Source: Terfezia claveryi (Eukaryota; Ascomycota; Pezizomycetes; Pezizales; Pezizaceae). From it: a stretch of 64,000 bases of DNA. The notes under the pieces are model-generated. The model did no database searches. It saw only the letters and a list, made by a program, of their open reading frames with translations, and was not told the origin of the DNA. Position numbers and translations under genes: made by a program. Of this stretch, positions 10,613-23,600 are shown piece by piece (position 1 is the stretch's first letter; each line of letters starts with the position of its first letter). The DNA is taken from assembly GCA_015179025.1 (NCBI GenBank), contig WHUX01000001.1, positions 248,001 to 312,000 of the forward strand. Direction: 5' to 3'.

Positions 10613-11962
10613 TTATGTATATAAGCCGGGTAATTTTCTGAACCTGGATGCCCACCCACTGACCGCCGGTGCCGGGACTCGTGGGGAAAAGCTCGAGCAC
10701 ACCTCCACTACGTCAATTGGACTGGCAAGACGTCGACTAGACCGACCTCTAAAACTCCAGCATTGGAATTAAGTTAGCAAATACTGTGAGTGATGGATAA
10801 CGGTAATATATACCTTAGCTACCCGCCTGCGAGCTCTCCGTGAATGATTGGGTAATTGAATATAACGTCCGAGAATATGGCTACTTTTTGCCGCTTGCGA
10901 ACTTTTGCAGTGCGGGGGCCGGCTACGCGTCTTCAAGCTAGGAGGCTGCGTCACCAAGCGAGGAATGTTACCCTGAGTTGTGGACGAGCAGAGCACCATT
11001 CCTCCAAAGGAACTTCAGCACGTCACTAATCACTTCAAAGCACCTCCATTCGTGTCTTCAGCTCTAAATGTTTTTTCCTTTTGCTTGAGATAAATATCTA
11101 CTAGAGCTACAGCAGCTACGTGGCAGCTATGTACGCACGTTTTAAGTTGAAACAGTCCCTACCCTAAAGCAACGAAATACTAGTCATATTCCCGGTATGC
11201 CCAATTAGAAAAACTTCATTCCTCCCACCCGATCCAATCCTGCCTGTGTCACCCATACTACAACCACAAGACAACTGACCCCAACATCATGTAAGAAAGG
11301 ATTCTTCACCTTTTGATTGAAACCAGCTTCAACGCTGTCGATAAAAGGGGGCTGAAGGTTTGCAAGACTGCCGGTATTCGAGAACGTTAAGGTAGGAGGG
11401 TACAACAGTAGTAGAATTTTTAGTTGCAGGTAAACAGGAGGAGGATGATGACGCGATGACGACGGAAAGGGAAAAGGAACTCGAATGACGACGATGATGA
11501 CGACCGACGCCAGATAGAGAAGGTGGTTTGGGTTTGTAATCGTACGCTCAAACTCGATCCGCATTCGCTCGCTTTTGACTTGACACTGAAAAACCTTGAA
11601 TAAACATAGGTGAAACGCTGCCGACCAAAGCACGACTTAGTTTTACCCTCTATGTCTGCCACCGAGCAGACCAATTCAAAAGCAAGCACACAAAGTAAAA
11701 GGGAAAAATTATGGGAGGACTGAATACAAAACGACAAAGATTGAAAAACATAAGTACTAGAAGACAAAGGTAAAGGGACGGGTTTCATTTGGCAGCTGCA
11801 TACGAGATGTACGCAGAAGGGGTAATGGTAGCAAGATATATTGACGAAAATCACCCTATTGCCACTAATGGCCAATGTGTCTCCTCCGAGTGTGGTTCAC
11901 CAGATAGGGTCGACCTTCCAAGCCTCAAGCTGCTGAACGACATTTTTCTTGGATGGCTGTTC
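10613..11962. other. Intergenic, PPR promoter and srp1-like 3' region
   Basis: Open frames of 140-150 codons between 11205 and 11875 (minus) have biased, low-complexity Ser/Phe content and no family resemblance, so I take them as chance frames. The right part is probably the 3' UTR of the SR-protein gene. Nothing else is seen. Confidence 0.5.
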
Positions 11963-13136
11963 CTATTCGGCCAAATCCGCGGCAGTGTCCAGGTCATCGT
12001 GAAGCGGTGGGGAATCTGGGGATCGTGTTAGCAAGTTTGTTACAACACATTCCAAATTTTAATCAAAAATGTTATAGTACATACCTTTTCTGTGTTCATC
12101 TCCGTTGGCATGTCCATTAGGACTCCTTCCAGACATCTCTTCATCCCTTCCGCCTCGAGATGCAACCTCATCGTCGTCACGTTTGGCTGGACTTCTAGAA
12201 CGCTCGCTTGGGCGATCTCGCTTATCTCTGCCAACACGAGGACTGCAACGGTCACGACTAACCGAGCGTGCGCTGCGTCGGGGGGAACCACCCCTCCGTC
12301 CACGAGGAGCATCTCTTCCACTGTCAAACCTCCAGCTAGCGGATGGAGGTGTTCTGGCCCACTACATGAAGAGGAATTTTAGTACAGCCTGAAACACGTG
12401 ACGTCATCTCAGTGAAGGGAATGAATGGAACAATGCATACCTCAATTTTCAAAACATCGTCGCGTCCAATGCGACGACCATGCATTTCGTAGTAAGCATC
12501 ATCAGCATCACGGCGACTCTCATACTCCACAAAAGCAAAACTTTTTCTCGAAGGGGATGACGCCGTCAGTGTCAAGATTGAGCTCCATATAGTCTTACTT
12601 AGTAGGATTGATACTTACAGACGTGAAGCAGCCGTTCGAGGCGCCGGAATATCACAACGGACTAATCGACCATACCTGTTTAGGACAATTGAGAGATGCA
12701 CGTTAGATCGAATGACTGACGACCACGGTGCGTGTTGTTTGGCCAGTTGAACGTGACGAAAACGGGTATGGATAGACATGTTTTAGAGGGGGAACGATTG
12801 AATTGCGGAAATGTTTCGGTTCGGTTTCGAATCGAGGACGAGCGAATGAACGAACGAACGTGTGATGGGTATGACAGGAGGGACGGAGTTTGACAAAAAC
12901 GGCTCTACAGGCGAAGTGCGATGGGGGTAAGGTAACGACGAGGACGACGACGATGATGACCGCTCGAGCTGAATGACTGTAGTTCAGTACCTCTCAAATT
13001 CGTAAGCAAGATCTCTGGCTCTTGTGCCATGGGAAAACCCAGTGACCTAGCACGATGTTGTCGTATCAGTAAAAGCAGCTACAGCAAAGAGTCTTGCACG
13101 GTACCGTACATAGAGAGTAGTTCCACCACGAGACAT
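11963..13136 (-). CDS. srp1: SR-type splicing factor with one RRM (Srp1-like)
   Basis: Nuclear pre-mRNA splicing factor. Six exons on the minus strand: 13136-13110, 13046-12991, 12675-12619, 12540-12441, 12361-12085 and 12015-11963, together 189 residues. All joins keep frame. The single RRM covers about residues 7-80, with RNP2 LYVTGF and RNP1 LFAFVEYE. The phrase [18 protein letters not shown] and the following [13 protein letters not shown] are typical of fungal Srp1 relatives. Residues about 95-150 are rich in Arg, Ser, Gly and Asp with RSRSP-like dipeptides, a short RS domain that would be phosphorylated and recruit partners. Intron 2 (12676-12990, 315 bp) is far longer than the others (62-79 bp). 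Many SR genes regulate their own splicing, so that intron is a candidate regulated one. The short first exon (27 nt) encodes MSRGGTTLY. Confidence 0.9.
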
Positions 13137-13542
13137 AATGAAGGCTTAGATGTGAGTATAGAAGAGATGTGGTCTCTCGACTGGGTTGGTGAAGGATTGG
13201 GGACCGCCGCTGAGTCGATTTGGTGATGTTTGCGTTACGGTGGAGGCTAGAGGTGTAGAAGAAGGATGCTGCTGGGACAGCTGGGAAGAAAAACCCCCGA
13301 GCTCGCACTAATTACGTAATCGGCCAATGAAGCCTTATTGCTGTCATGTGTAACCAACATTCAAGTCGGCACGAGATCAGCTGAGTAATGTACATAGCTG
13401 AGTAATGTGCCATTGAGTTATTCAAGGGCGTTAAAGCTACATGTGACAGGCTGGATAACAAAACACAACACCAATGCAAATAAAGAACTCCCATCCATCC
13501 TTTTGCAGATAATGTAATAATAAAGCAAACATACTGGAAATA
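13137..13542. other. Intergenic, srp1-like upstream region and CSN3 3' end
   Basis: A 406-bp gap between two minus-strand genes. It must hold the CSN3 terminator and the SR-gene promoter. No motif was identified with confidence. Confidence 0.5.
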
Positions 13543-15247
13543 TCATTCGTCATCAAATGAATCCTGGTGCATGATATCTTCGTCTCCAAAGTCGTCAAAG
13601 CTGTAGCCCGTCGAGCCGCGTGTGAGGTAGTCAAACATATCCCCGGTGTCCATAGCGTCTGCATCACCAATGTTACCTCCACCAGGCGCAACGCTACTGC
13701 CAGACTTGCCCAACTTATTGAGGAAGTTTATGTACTCCTTGCTGAGCCCCAGTTTCTTCTCCATCTCCTTTGCTTGGTTGGTTATGAAAACTGTACGCAT
13801 AATTTGCTCCTCCAACGCTCTTAGATTTTTCTTTTCAGATTGTGGGTTACTGTGGAAGTGTAGTATACAGCCCGGGTTCGGTAAGCTGGGGCTGTCATGC
13901 AGTAGAGATGCACGTATTTCATCTCGTTCAATCATTCCCAGTATATATCGCTCAGTTTCTTCTTGCCCACCGCCACGCCCCAATGTCTCCAGGTTCCTTC
14001 TTGCGATCTCTTTCACGCTTAATGTGACATACGTATGGGTAAGGCCAGCTATTTGGAATCTCCTGAATGCCTCCATGCACTGTGTTGCAAGTCCCGCATT
14101 GCCGTCTTCTTCAAACATAGGCATGCAGATTGCAGCTTGCTTTCGGAGTGCTTCAGCATCCCCAGTTTTAAACGCTAAGGTAAATACCTCATAAGGTTTT
14201 CCTAGTGTTCGATATGATCGAAGAGTGTTCTGGCTAGTTGCGGACGGTATATTCACTGGCTATTTAATGTGAGCTAGTTACGCTAGTAACTAAGGCCATA
14301 ATGGTGGAATTACCTTTCCTTCCAGCAAGAGCCCAACAAGTAGGTACTTCTTGTAGGCCTCTAATTGATAGGCGGAGCAGGCATTGCCTGGGTATGCAGC
14401 AGCCTATTTGAAATATTCTTGTCAGAAACACAATACAAAGCATACAAGCTCTCCAACGTACGTAAGTGAGATAATCCATAGCTCGCCTCCAATTCTTTAA
14501 ACCTATATAGACCATCCCACCGTATAGGAAATACGCCACTACGTCCTGATAGCCGATATCTTTTGCTTCTTTCTTCGAAGGTAGCTCTGTCAAGTTCATG
14601 TCGAGGATAGCAACAGCATCACGATAGCATTTAGCCTCCAGGCATTTCTGAGCGAAGCAAGTGTGGAGAAAGCTGTATCGTGTGGGTTTAGTGGAGCGGA
14701 GGATAGCTTTTTTGAGAGGCCGTACAACCAGCAGAGGCTATCCGTCGAAATCTTAGTTATGCGCCGCACATCAGACAGTACTCTCGACAGTGAAGCAATC
14801 ACACACCTTTGCAGCCTCAGTAATAAACTCTGCCACCAAAGCCCTGAACTGTTCTAGTACATAGCCTATTTGTTTAGGCTCGTAATTCTCCAAAAAGTTG
14901 CTTGTTCGTTTCCAGATCTCGTTCGGTTCTATTGCCCTAAGTCGAATATTTGCCAGTCTACTCGTTAACAATGACAAGTTAGCCATCACTGCCACCCCAG
15001 TTGATTGTTCTTTAGCTTCCATTACTATAATGTGAGAAGTAATTAGAACTCACAAGATGTAAAGGTAACCGACACTTTGCTCTGATGGGCTGAAAACATC
15101 CAACAACTGGACGCCTCCACTCGATACCATCTGATTAGCACTAATCTTGTTTAAAGCCTGAATGACGCTGCCCATTTGCCGGTCGTAAACATCATTTGGG
15201 ACTTGTTTGGAAGAAAGAGAGATGAGTGAATCGAGTATTTTGTCCAT
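13543..15247 (-). CDS. csn3: COP9 signalosome complex subunit 3
   Basis: CSN3 is a PCI-domain scaffold subunit of the COP9 signalosome, which removes Nedd8 from cullins and so controls SCF ubiquitin ligases; in Aspergillus it affects light response and development. Exons on the minus strand: 15247-15054, 14960-14807, 14737-14462, 14403-14314 and 14259-13543; 1431 nt, 476 residues, matching the family. The start MDKILDSLISLSS was chosen over an upstream in-frame ATG because it aligns with the usual CSN3 N terminus. Key blocks are DVYDRQ near residue 22, RPLKKAIL and FAQKCLEAKCYRDAVAILD mid-protein, AYQLEAYKKYLLVGLLLEGK, and the PCI winged-helix part (about residues 270-400). The tail is acidic (FDDFGDEDIMHQDSFDDE). 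Intron 1 (93 bp) uses an acceptor after a CTAAC branch site; using a nearer AG breaks the frame. Confidence 0.93.
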
Positions 15248-15620
15248 GACTGAGATAAGTGGGTTCCCTATTCCAGTCAATAACTCCAGAAGGTCAGAAT
15301 TGAGTCTCTTATCGTAGAGCGTGTGTATGTGATGAGGGAGATAGTCTTTTACCTTCTTCTGATGTGGGAGTCTAGCTTGCACGTTAGCAGATCCTGGGGA
15401 AGCTTCCCTGCGTATTATGTTGCCAAGACATCATAACCAAGGTCGGTCACGGAACAGTCATAAGGCCGATTGTACTACAACCCCACACTATGACATTACT
15501 GATCTGTTGCCTTAAAAGTGCAGTTATGAATTTAAGAATCCAGGTTACCGTCGTTGCTTCCAGAGTTTCTTAAGCTCTTTGATATATATAAGCAAGAAGT
15601 AGTTGACGAGATTTTACAGT
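15248..15620. promoter_or_regulatory. Bidirectional promoter, CSN3 / 5-oxoprolinase
   Basis: The 373 bp between two divergent start codons must serve both genes. A TATA-like ATATATATAAG lies at 15581-15591, about 30 bp before the oxoprolinase ATG, so if used its transcript would have almost no leader. No transcription-factor site was identified. Confidence 0.5.
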
Positions 15621-18600
15621 ATGGCAAAAGGGATCAGAATTGCAATAGATGTACGTATAAAATTATACGAGGCTTCTTACTCTTGTTGATGACTATCTAA
15701 CGAACCTTTAATATCAGCGGGGTGGAACCTTTACAGACTGTGTGGGTAACCCAGGCACGGGAAAGCTTGAGGATGATGTGCTTATCAAGTTGCTCTCCAT
15801 CGATCCATCAAATTACGATGATGCTCCCCTCGAAGGGATTAGACGTTTGTTGGAAAGGTTCACAGGAAAGGAGATCTCCAGGGGTGAACCGCTTGACACT
15901 TCACAAATAGGTTTGGTGAGACCTAAAATATATGATCATAGATTCTGGTGGCTTACATTTTAGTTTTGGCGGCTACTAGAATCGATTCGTATGGGAACGA
16001 CGGTGGCCACGAATGCACTGCTCGAACGAAAGGGAGAGAAGTGTGCGTTGATAACGACTAAGGGTTTTCGGGACTGTCTAGTTATAGGCAATCAATCCCG
16101 CCCCAAAATCTTTGACCTGGCCATTCGAAAGCCCGAGGTTTTATACCAAGAGGTTATCGAGATTGATGAGAGGGTGACTCTGGAAGACTTTGCAGAAAAT
16201 CCAGAGAGAGCCACCACCGATGTCGAGGAAGCAAAGGATGAAAACCTTATTAAAGGTCTATCTGGAGAAGCAGTCCGTGTTTTGAAGAGACCCGAGGAAT
16301 CTCAAGTCCGTGAAAGCTTGAAGGAACTTTACGAGAAAGGCTTCCGCTCCATAGCAGTAGCTCTCATGCACTCGTACACATACCCCGAGCATGAAGCTCT
16401 TGTTGGGAAAGTTGGGGAGGAAATTGGATTTTCACATATTAGTCTCAGTTCGAAACTGATGCCCATGATCAAGCTTGTGCCGAGAGCTACCAGCGCAACC
16501 GCAGATGCATATCTTACCCCGGAAATCAAGCGATATGTCTCAGGCTTCCAGAAGGGGTTCAAAGGTGGCTTGGGAGTTGAGAGCATCAAAAGGAATAGTG
16601 AGGAAAGGTCTGCAAGGTGTGAATTTATGCAGAGTGATGGAGGTTTGGTTGATGTTGGGCAATTTTCTGGCCTTCGAGCGATCCTCTCTGGCCCGGCTGG
16701 AGGTGTAGTGGGTTATTCCTTGACATCTTACGATCCTGAAACAAATATTCCGGTCATTGGATTTGATATGGGTGGAACCAGCACTGATGTTTCCCGCTAT
16801 GGCTCTGGGCGGTATGAACATGTTTTCGAAACTACAACCGCGGGAGTCACTATCCAGTCCCCTCAATTGGATATCAACACTGTGGCTGCTGGAGGAGGGT
16901 CCAGGCTCTTCTGGAAGAATGGGCTGTTTGTGGTTGGGCCAGAGTCCGCCGGAGCTCACCCGGGACCTGTGTGTTACCGCAAAGGGGGACCACTCACCGT
17001 CACCGATGCCAATTTATTCCTTGGAAGGCTACTTCCAGAGTTCTTCCCCCATATATTTGGGAAGAATGAAAATGAGCCACTGGATCACGAAGCAAGCAAG
17101 AAAGGCTTCATTGAACTTGCTGGTCAAATAAATGAGGAGCTCAAAGCTGATGGTAGGAAAGAAATGTCCCCAGAAGAGATTGCATATGGTTTTATTGAAA
17201 TTGCAAACGAATCTATGACCCGTCCTATCCGCTCCCTAACAGAAGCAAAGGGATATGATACCTCCCAGCATCGTCTAGCCTCCTTTGGTGGAGCTGGAGG
17301 CCAACATGCTGTAGCAATCGCAGAATCATTGGGTGTCAAGCAGGTCCTAATTCATAGATATTCTTCAGTCTTATCCGCTTACGGAATGGCATTGGCGGAC
17401 GTTGTCCAAGAAGTCCAGGAACCTAGTTCCGCCGTCTTCTCGGAAGCTGAGAAATCAAATTTGGCCAACAGGCTCAACCAGCTGCAAGAAAAGGCAAGTT
17501 CTGCTCTCCGGGACCAAGGCTTTGGAGACTCGGAGATTGTACATGAGCTATACTTAAACATGAGATACCGGGGCACCGAATCAGCTCTGATGATTGTGAA
17601 CCCAGATCCAAAGGAATTTGATGGCGAGCAATGGGCATTCGGGAAAGCATTCATTAAACAACATGAACAGGAATTTGGGTTCACTCTCCCTGATAGAGAT
17701 ATAATCATTGACGATGTCCGTGTACGTGGGATTGGTAAAAGCATGAGAAGCCAGAGCAAAACTGTGGACCAGCAGCTGAGAGAAATCAAATGCACTCCGG
17801 TTGACGAGTCAGGAAAGCATTCTATAAAAGAGGTCTACTTCGAAGGTGGCAAGAGACCAACTCCAATCTACAAGTTGCCAAACTTGAAGGTTGGAGACAA
17901 GATCCAAGGACCTGCAATTATTGCCGATGGAACACAGACCATAGTCGTTACGCCAGAGTCTTCCGCATTGATTATAGAAACCCATGTCATTATCAACCTA
18001 GGAGGCGAGGGACATATAGGAAAACAGCCTAGCACGGGTAAAGTCGACCCAATAATATTGAGTATTTTCGCCCATCGTTTCATGGCTATTGCAGAACAAA
18101 TGGGCAGAGCCCTTCAGAAGACTAGTGTGTCGACAAACGTCAAAGAGAGGCTTGATTACTCTTGTGCTCTGTTTGATTCAGATGGAGGGCTTGTTGCAAA
18201 TGGTAAGATTTCTGATTCCCTAAGGTATTAGAAGTTTATTTACAGAAGATAGCCCCCCATCTTCCGGTTCATCTTGGTAGTATGTCCACCTGCGTACGTA
18301 CACAGGCCAAGATCTGGGAAGGTAAGCTTAAGCATGGTGATGTTATTGTATCCAACCATCCCGAATTTGGAGGGACACATCTTCCAGGTATGTCACTCTA
18401 CTTTCCCTATAGAAAAAGATATCTCTAGACTAAATCGATAAATAAGATATCACCGTCATAACGCCTGCCTTCTCTGGTGAGAAGATTATTTTCTATGTCG
18501 CCTCCCGAGCTCACCATGCGGACATTGGCGGTATTCTCCCCGGCTCCATGCCGCCCCACTCCCGCGAACTCTTCGAAGAAGGTGCTGCTATCGAGTCCGA

Positions 18601-19918
18601 GAAATTAATATCTAAAGGTAAATTCAACGAAGAAAGGATCACCGAGCTTCTGCGAGATAAACCTGCACAATACCCTGGGTGTAGCGGAACTAGATGTCTA
18701 GGAGATAATATTAATGATCTCAAAGCGCAAGCTGCTGCAAATCAAAAGGGTATTAATCTCATCAATGGGCTAGTGGAGGATTACACAGAAGATGTGGTAC
18801 AATTTTATATGAGAAGTATTCAGGGTAACGCCGAGCAAAGTGTGCGGAACTTGCTGAGGCAGGTTAGCGAGAAATTTGAAGGGAAGGTTTTAGAGGCGAA
18901 GGATTACATGGATGATGGAAGCGCTATCTGCTTGAAGGTTGAGATCGATAAGGAGAAAGGAGAAGCTGTCTTCGACTTTTCGGGGACTGGACCCGAGATG
19001 TATGGTGAGTGTCACATTCCAACTTAAACCAGCACGTAAACTAACCTATAAAAAGGCAACCTCAACGCCCCCCAAGCTGTGACCTACTCCGCTATAATCT
19101 ATTGTCTCCGTGCACTCATCCATACCGACATCCCCCTAAACCAGGGCTGTCTCAACCCCATCCACGTCATCATCCCCCCCCACTCCTTCCTCTCCCCATC
19201 CGCAAAAGCCGCCGTCGTGGGCGGAAATGTGCTTACATCCCAACGTATCACAGATGTAATCCTCCGAGCATTCTCAGCCTGTGCAGCGAGTCAAGGTGAC
19301 TGTAATAACCTAACCTTTGGCTATGGAGGATACGATCCTGAAACAAAGAAACATATTCCTGGATTCGGATACTATGAGACGATTGCCGGTGGGTCCGGAG
19401 CTGGAGAAGGTTGGAATGGGACAAGTGGAGTACATACCCACATGACTAATACTCGAATCACCGATGCAGAGGTCTTTGAGCGTCGATACCCTGTTATCCT
19501 TCGAGAATTCTCTATCAGGGAAGGATCCGGTGGAGCAGGCAAGTTTAGGGGTGGTGATGGTGTTAGCCGAGATATTGAATTTAGAATCCCAGTGCAGGTC
19601 TCAATTTTGAGTGAGCGAAGGGTTTTCCATCCATATGGGCTCAATGGAGGACAAGACGCAGAATGTGGGGTTAACATCTGGATGAGGAAGGACGAGGCTG
19701 CGGAGGGAGGGGTGAGGGTTATTAATCTGGGTGGGAAGAATACGGCAAAGATGGGGCCGGGGGAGAGGATCATTATTAATACCCCCGGGGGAGGAGGATG
19801 GGGCGTGCCAGAGGAAAGGGCGATGATGGAACATGGGGTGGAGAGGGAGAGGGATCCGACGTTTGCGTGGAGAGGGGGGAGTGTAGCGGGGAGGGTGGCG
19901 ACGCAGGAGACGAATTAG
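15621..19918 (+). CDS. OXP1: 5-oxoprolinase (ATP-hydrolysing)
   Basis: Cleaves 5-oxo-L-proline to L-glutamate with ATP hydrolysis, a step of glutathione breakdown in the cytosol. Exons: 15621-15650, 15718-15910, 15980-18202, 18253-18387, 18447-19004 and 19056-19918; 1333 residues, close to yeast and human enzymes (about 1290). The N-terminal HydA-type half has [10 protein letters not shown] (about residues 11-20) and [17 protein letters not shown]. The second nucleotide-binding motif [14 protein letters not shown] is at about 335-348. The C-terminal HydB-type half has [27 protein letters not shown] and [16 protein letters not shown] near residue 1160. All joins are supported by family sequence spanning them. 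It is divergent from CSN3 and runs into the MIT-domain gene on the other strand. Confidence 0.96.
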
Positions 19919-20679
19919 GTACTTAAGAACAAGTTAAGTAGTCAATATATCAGCAAAAAAAAGTTTCTTGTGCAAGTCCCAAAGGTTAAATTGATTGACT
20001 ACAATAACAACTTGAACTTTTTTCTCTCCCATCATGAAATACCAGCCATCAAAACCAGACACGAGTATTTTATATTGATCTCCAGAGTCAATATCCCCTT
20101 CAGTATTTCCCCACACATATGCATATACATACTGCCTCCCACTACTATACCAGTACTACCCCAACATCTATCTATATAGTACAGCCGGAGCGCACCATTC
20201 AAAATGAAAAAGGCGAAGCATCCACGACCTCCGTTGTCAATAGGAGACCTGAGCAGGATGATAGATGATATAATGCTGATGATGAATGAGAAAATGATGA
20301 AGAAACGTACTACATATAGCGTGTATAAAGAAGTGATAGTGCATAAGCACTACACAGTCAAAGAGCTCGGGAAAAGTTTAGCAAAAATAACCCCAATGGC
20401 CAAAAATAAAAGCAAAAATAAGAGAGATCTACCAGCTTTCGCCTATTCCACATTTATCAAAATACACAACAAAAACCAATGAGCGGGTGCGCGTAGTAAC
20501 AAGTAGTAAAAGACGAAGTATCCCAATAGTCAAAAAAAGTATAGACAAAGAAGCAAAGAAGCGAGCATAGAGGCATGGGTATTAGGAGCAAAGCATGGCA
20601 ATAAAACTGAACAGACTACCCCCTCTCCACCACACTCATTATAGAGTCATGGATTCCTAACACAGCAACCAACCACCTC
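19919..20679. other. Convergent intergenic region
   Basis: Lies between the 3' ends of the oxoprolinase gene (plus) and the MIT-domain gene (minus), so it holds both terminators. A 92-codon plus frame at 20204-20482 (Lys/Met-rich) has no recognisable domain and is AT-driven; I do not call it a gene. Confidence 0.5.
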
Positions 20680-23600
20680 TCAACTCCCAACCCATTCCGT
20701 CCCTTTCTTCAAAAACTTATCCAATAATATCGTCACATCCGCCAACACAAATCGGCATATATACAACCCAAAGAACTCAGCCGCGTGTCTTTGGCTGAGC
20801 TCCAGGCCAACTTGGGCCTTTCGTGACAGCTTCCCCGAGTCTATGGGTGGAAGTCGGTCTATATCACATATTAGCAATTCATATGGTCCATTGAGGTTCA
20901 CGAGCTTACCTAGAACTTGAGCAGCGTCAAATACCCTCGCCAGGGCTGCGATATAGGCCGAATTCGGGCCAGTGAATGAAACAGACTTTAAGTTCCTCTC
21001 CGGTGGCTTCTGAGAGTCAGACCCCGTCCGGGGTGTGGCCATTGGTAGACTGGGTGTGTCAAAGCCAGGCTCGGGTCCAAATGACGAAGCGAGGGCAGTA
21101 TTCGAGTTCTTCGACCTTAACTTCCTCCACGACAGGTAGCTCTTTCCCACACTAGCCTTTCCAGATTCCATTCCACCACCGTCACCATTTGACCCGCTTC
21201 CATATAATGCTGTAGCTCCAGCTGCACCAACTTCATTCCCAAGCTTCTTACTAAGCATCGTTTGTACACGGTCGAGCAACCCTTCGAGAGCTTGCATTTC
21301 TTCATATATGGCATTCAAATCCGGCTCACCGCTTTGAATGATGGTAAGCTTAGCAAGTGCAGCTGATACTAGGTCGCAAGCAGATATCTTGTCATCTACG
21401 GCTTTGATCTTGACACCCTTCTGCAGCCAAACATCCTTTGGAACGAAAAGCCGGGCGGATATATATCCACCTCTTGTGTGAGCAATTGATTGAAATAGGC
21501 ATCTCATTAGCCAGAAGGGTCTTGACAAAGGCTCTGTTGGGCATGGTTCCAGTGGTACTGGAGGGTTTGGGATCAAGGAGCTTGGGCTACCAGGAGTCGT
21601 AGGTGAGTGAAGTTTGCTGTCAAATAAGAAAAGGCCCCCTGGTGCCAATCCTGAAGCAGGCGAGAAGGCAAATCCCAGGGTCATGGGTACCATTCCACCA
21701 GGAGTTGGAGGAGTACTCATCTGGGTTTGCAGTGTCTTGACGAGTCTTAGGTTAGTTGTGCTTCCAGTTGATCCAAAGAAACCACCGATCCCTGGTGTTA
21801 TGGGCGAAGTAGTTTCCATCTCCGGTGACGATACTTTATTTAGGTTTTTCAGGCTAGAAGATGAGTTGATTTGCCTTAGGCCAGGCAAGTTTGCCATCTT
21901 ACTGGCAAAACGGGCAGGGGATCCAGGGCGTGGTGTCACGGCCTCTTGTGGAAGCCCAGATAATGGATGCGGCATCAGGCTGAAACCAGCATTTTCGGCC
22001 CCTGGGAGCGGAGATGCTGGAAAAGGCCTGACCGTACCACTCGTTTTCAGTGGAACTGGAGGCGGTGGATCTTGTGACATCGAAGGCGTGGGTGATGAGG
22101 CGGTAGGATGTAATGCGTCAAGCTCTTCTTGTATCAGTTCTTCATCCGTGGCATTGGGAGGAGGTAGTGCTGGTGTGTCGAATGGCAGTATAGACGAAGG
22201 ACTTGCAATCAATGACTCAGGGATATCTTGTGTCGTTATTGCCAATGCAGGGGCAGTAGTTTCTATCATCAATGGACCAGCGGCCAGGCCAGATAGTCTT
22301 CGCATTCTCACCCCAGGCCCCATTGCGCTCAAGCTTGAGGGACTGTGGAGCCCCTTACAGGAAGAACTTCCTGGTGGGCCTGGAGGTGGTGGTGGTAGGG
22401 TCCTCGGAGGGGAGGTTGGCGGTGGAGTGGACGCCACCAATGGTAAATTTGAACTATTCTCGAGCGATGGTTTGATTGGTAGCTGTGGTGGTGAGGGCAG
22501 CGCACTCAGTGGCGGTGGCGGTGGTGGAACAGAAGGAGGTCGAGAAGGCGGCAACTCTGCTACTGACTGGAGTGCTGTGCCGGAAGTGTACACATGAGAC
22601 ATGAGTGAACTCTTCTTTGAAGCCACAGAGCTAACCCAAGTTGATGCAGACATGCTACTTGAGGAAGATTCACGAGCATCCCTTGATAACGAGGTTTTTG
22701 ACTGTAAATCAAATTCGAAGTCATCAAGCGAGTAATCCCGAGTTACATCCTCCAGCAGCATTTCCCCTTCATCATCATCATCATCGTAGAAACCCATATC
22801 GGTGTCCATAATTTTTTCCCTTAGTCGTTTCCTTCTTTCCTCATCTTGCTCAATCTCAAAATGCATGTCGCGCTCCACTCGCCTATCTCTTTCTTTTGCC
22901 CTCTCCAACACAGCTCCTGGACCTTCATTCGACGAAACCGGCACAAGCCTATCCGAACATTTCATCACCGCCTCCTCATCGTCTCCATATGCTCCCAAAT
23001 CGAACTCATCGTCGTCATCATATGCTGCTTCTACCGCAGCATCAAGTTCAGAGGCAAAACCAGGCCTCCTTCCCCACTCTCCTCCCTCTATAGAATCTCC
23101 AGATACAGAACCACCAGATTCATCAATTGTGTTGAGCCACGAAGTTGACACCTCACTCCCCCCTCGTGAATGCCCATGAATTGACGAATGCCTTTGTGAT
23201 GAAACCCTAGATGATGCTGAACCAGTAGATGTAGATCGTCGAAGTTGATCCCTAGAAATACTGAACCTGAAGGATTCCTTGTCTATTGACTGTCGACTCT
23301 CTGTATCCCTCTCGAATATATCATCTCCACCGAAATTCTCTGCAATAGGCGATGGTGGGTTCAGCCTTGACGAAGATAGTTTCACAAGTAGCGGCGGTGG
23401 CATATCGTTCCTATAGAGCTTGTTCTCAGAGTAAGATGCACCAGTGAAGAGTGAATCTCGCCTAGGTGGCACTACTGCCTTTCGTAAGTATCTCTGCTGG
23501 GTGGCTGTTTTGTCTAATGACTCTGTTTGATACATATTCAGTTCCTCCTCTTCAATGTAGTATTGATCCTCATAATACTGCTGTTCATCTTCTTCCCGTA

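Noticed and set aside
11205..11875. Two overlapping minus-strand frames of 140-150 codons
   Set aside because: Low-complexity Ser/Phe/Leu content with no domain. They fall in the probable 3' UTR of the SR gene.
14961..15022. Start of a frame reading MEAKEQSTGVAV as part of CSN3
   Set aside because: It cannot be joined to exon 1 in phase, while an acceptor 60 bp further, after a CTAAC branch site, restores the CSN3 sequence.
20204..20482. 92-codon plus frame, Lys/Met-rich
   Set aside because: AT-driven composition in the convergent gap, with no similarity to any family I know.
21614..22597. Plus-strand frame of 327 codons, Gly/Ser-rich
   Set aside because: It is the antisense shadow of the Pro/Ser-rich part of the MIT-domain gene, which has a family-typical structure and a confirmed splice.
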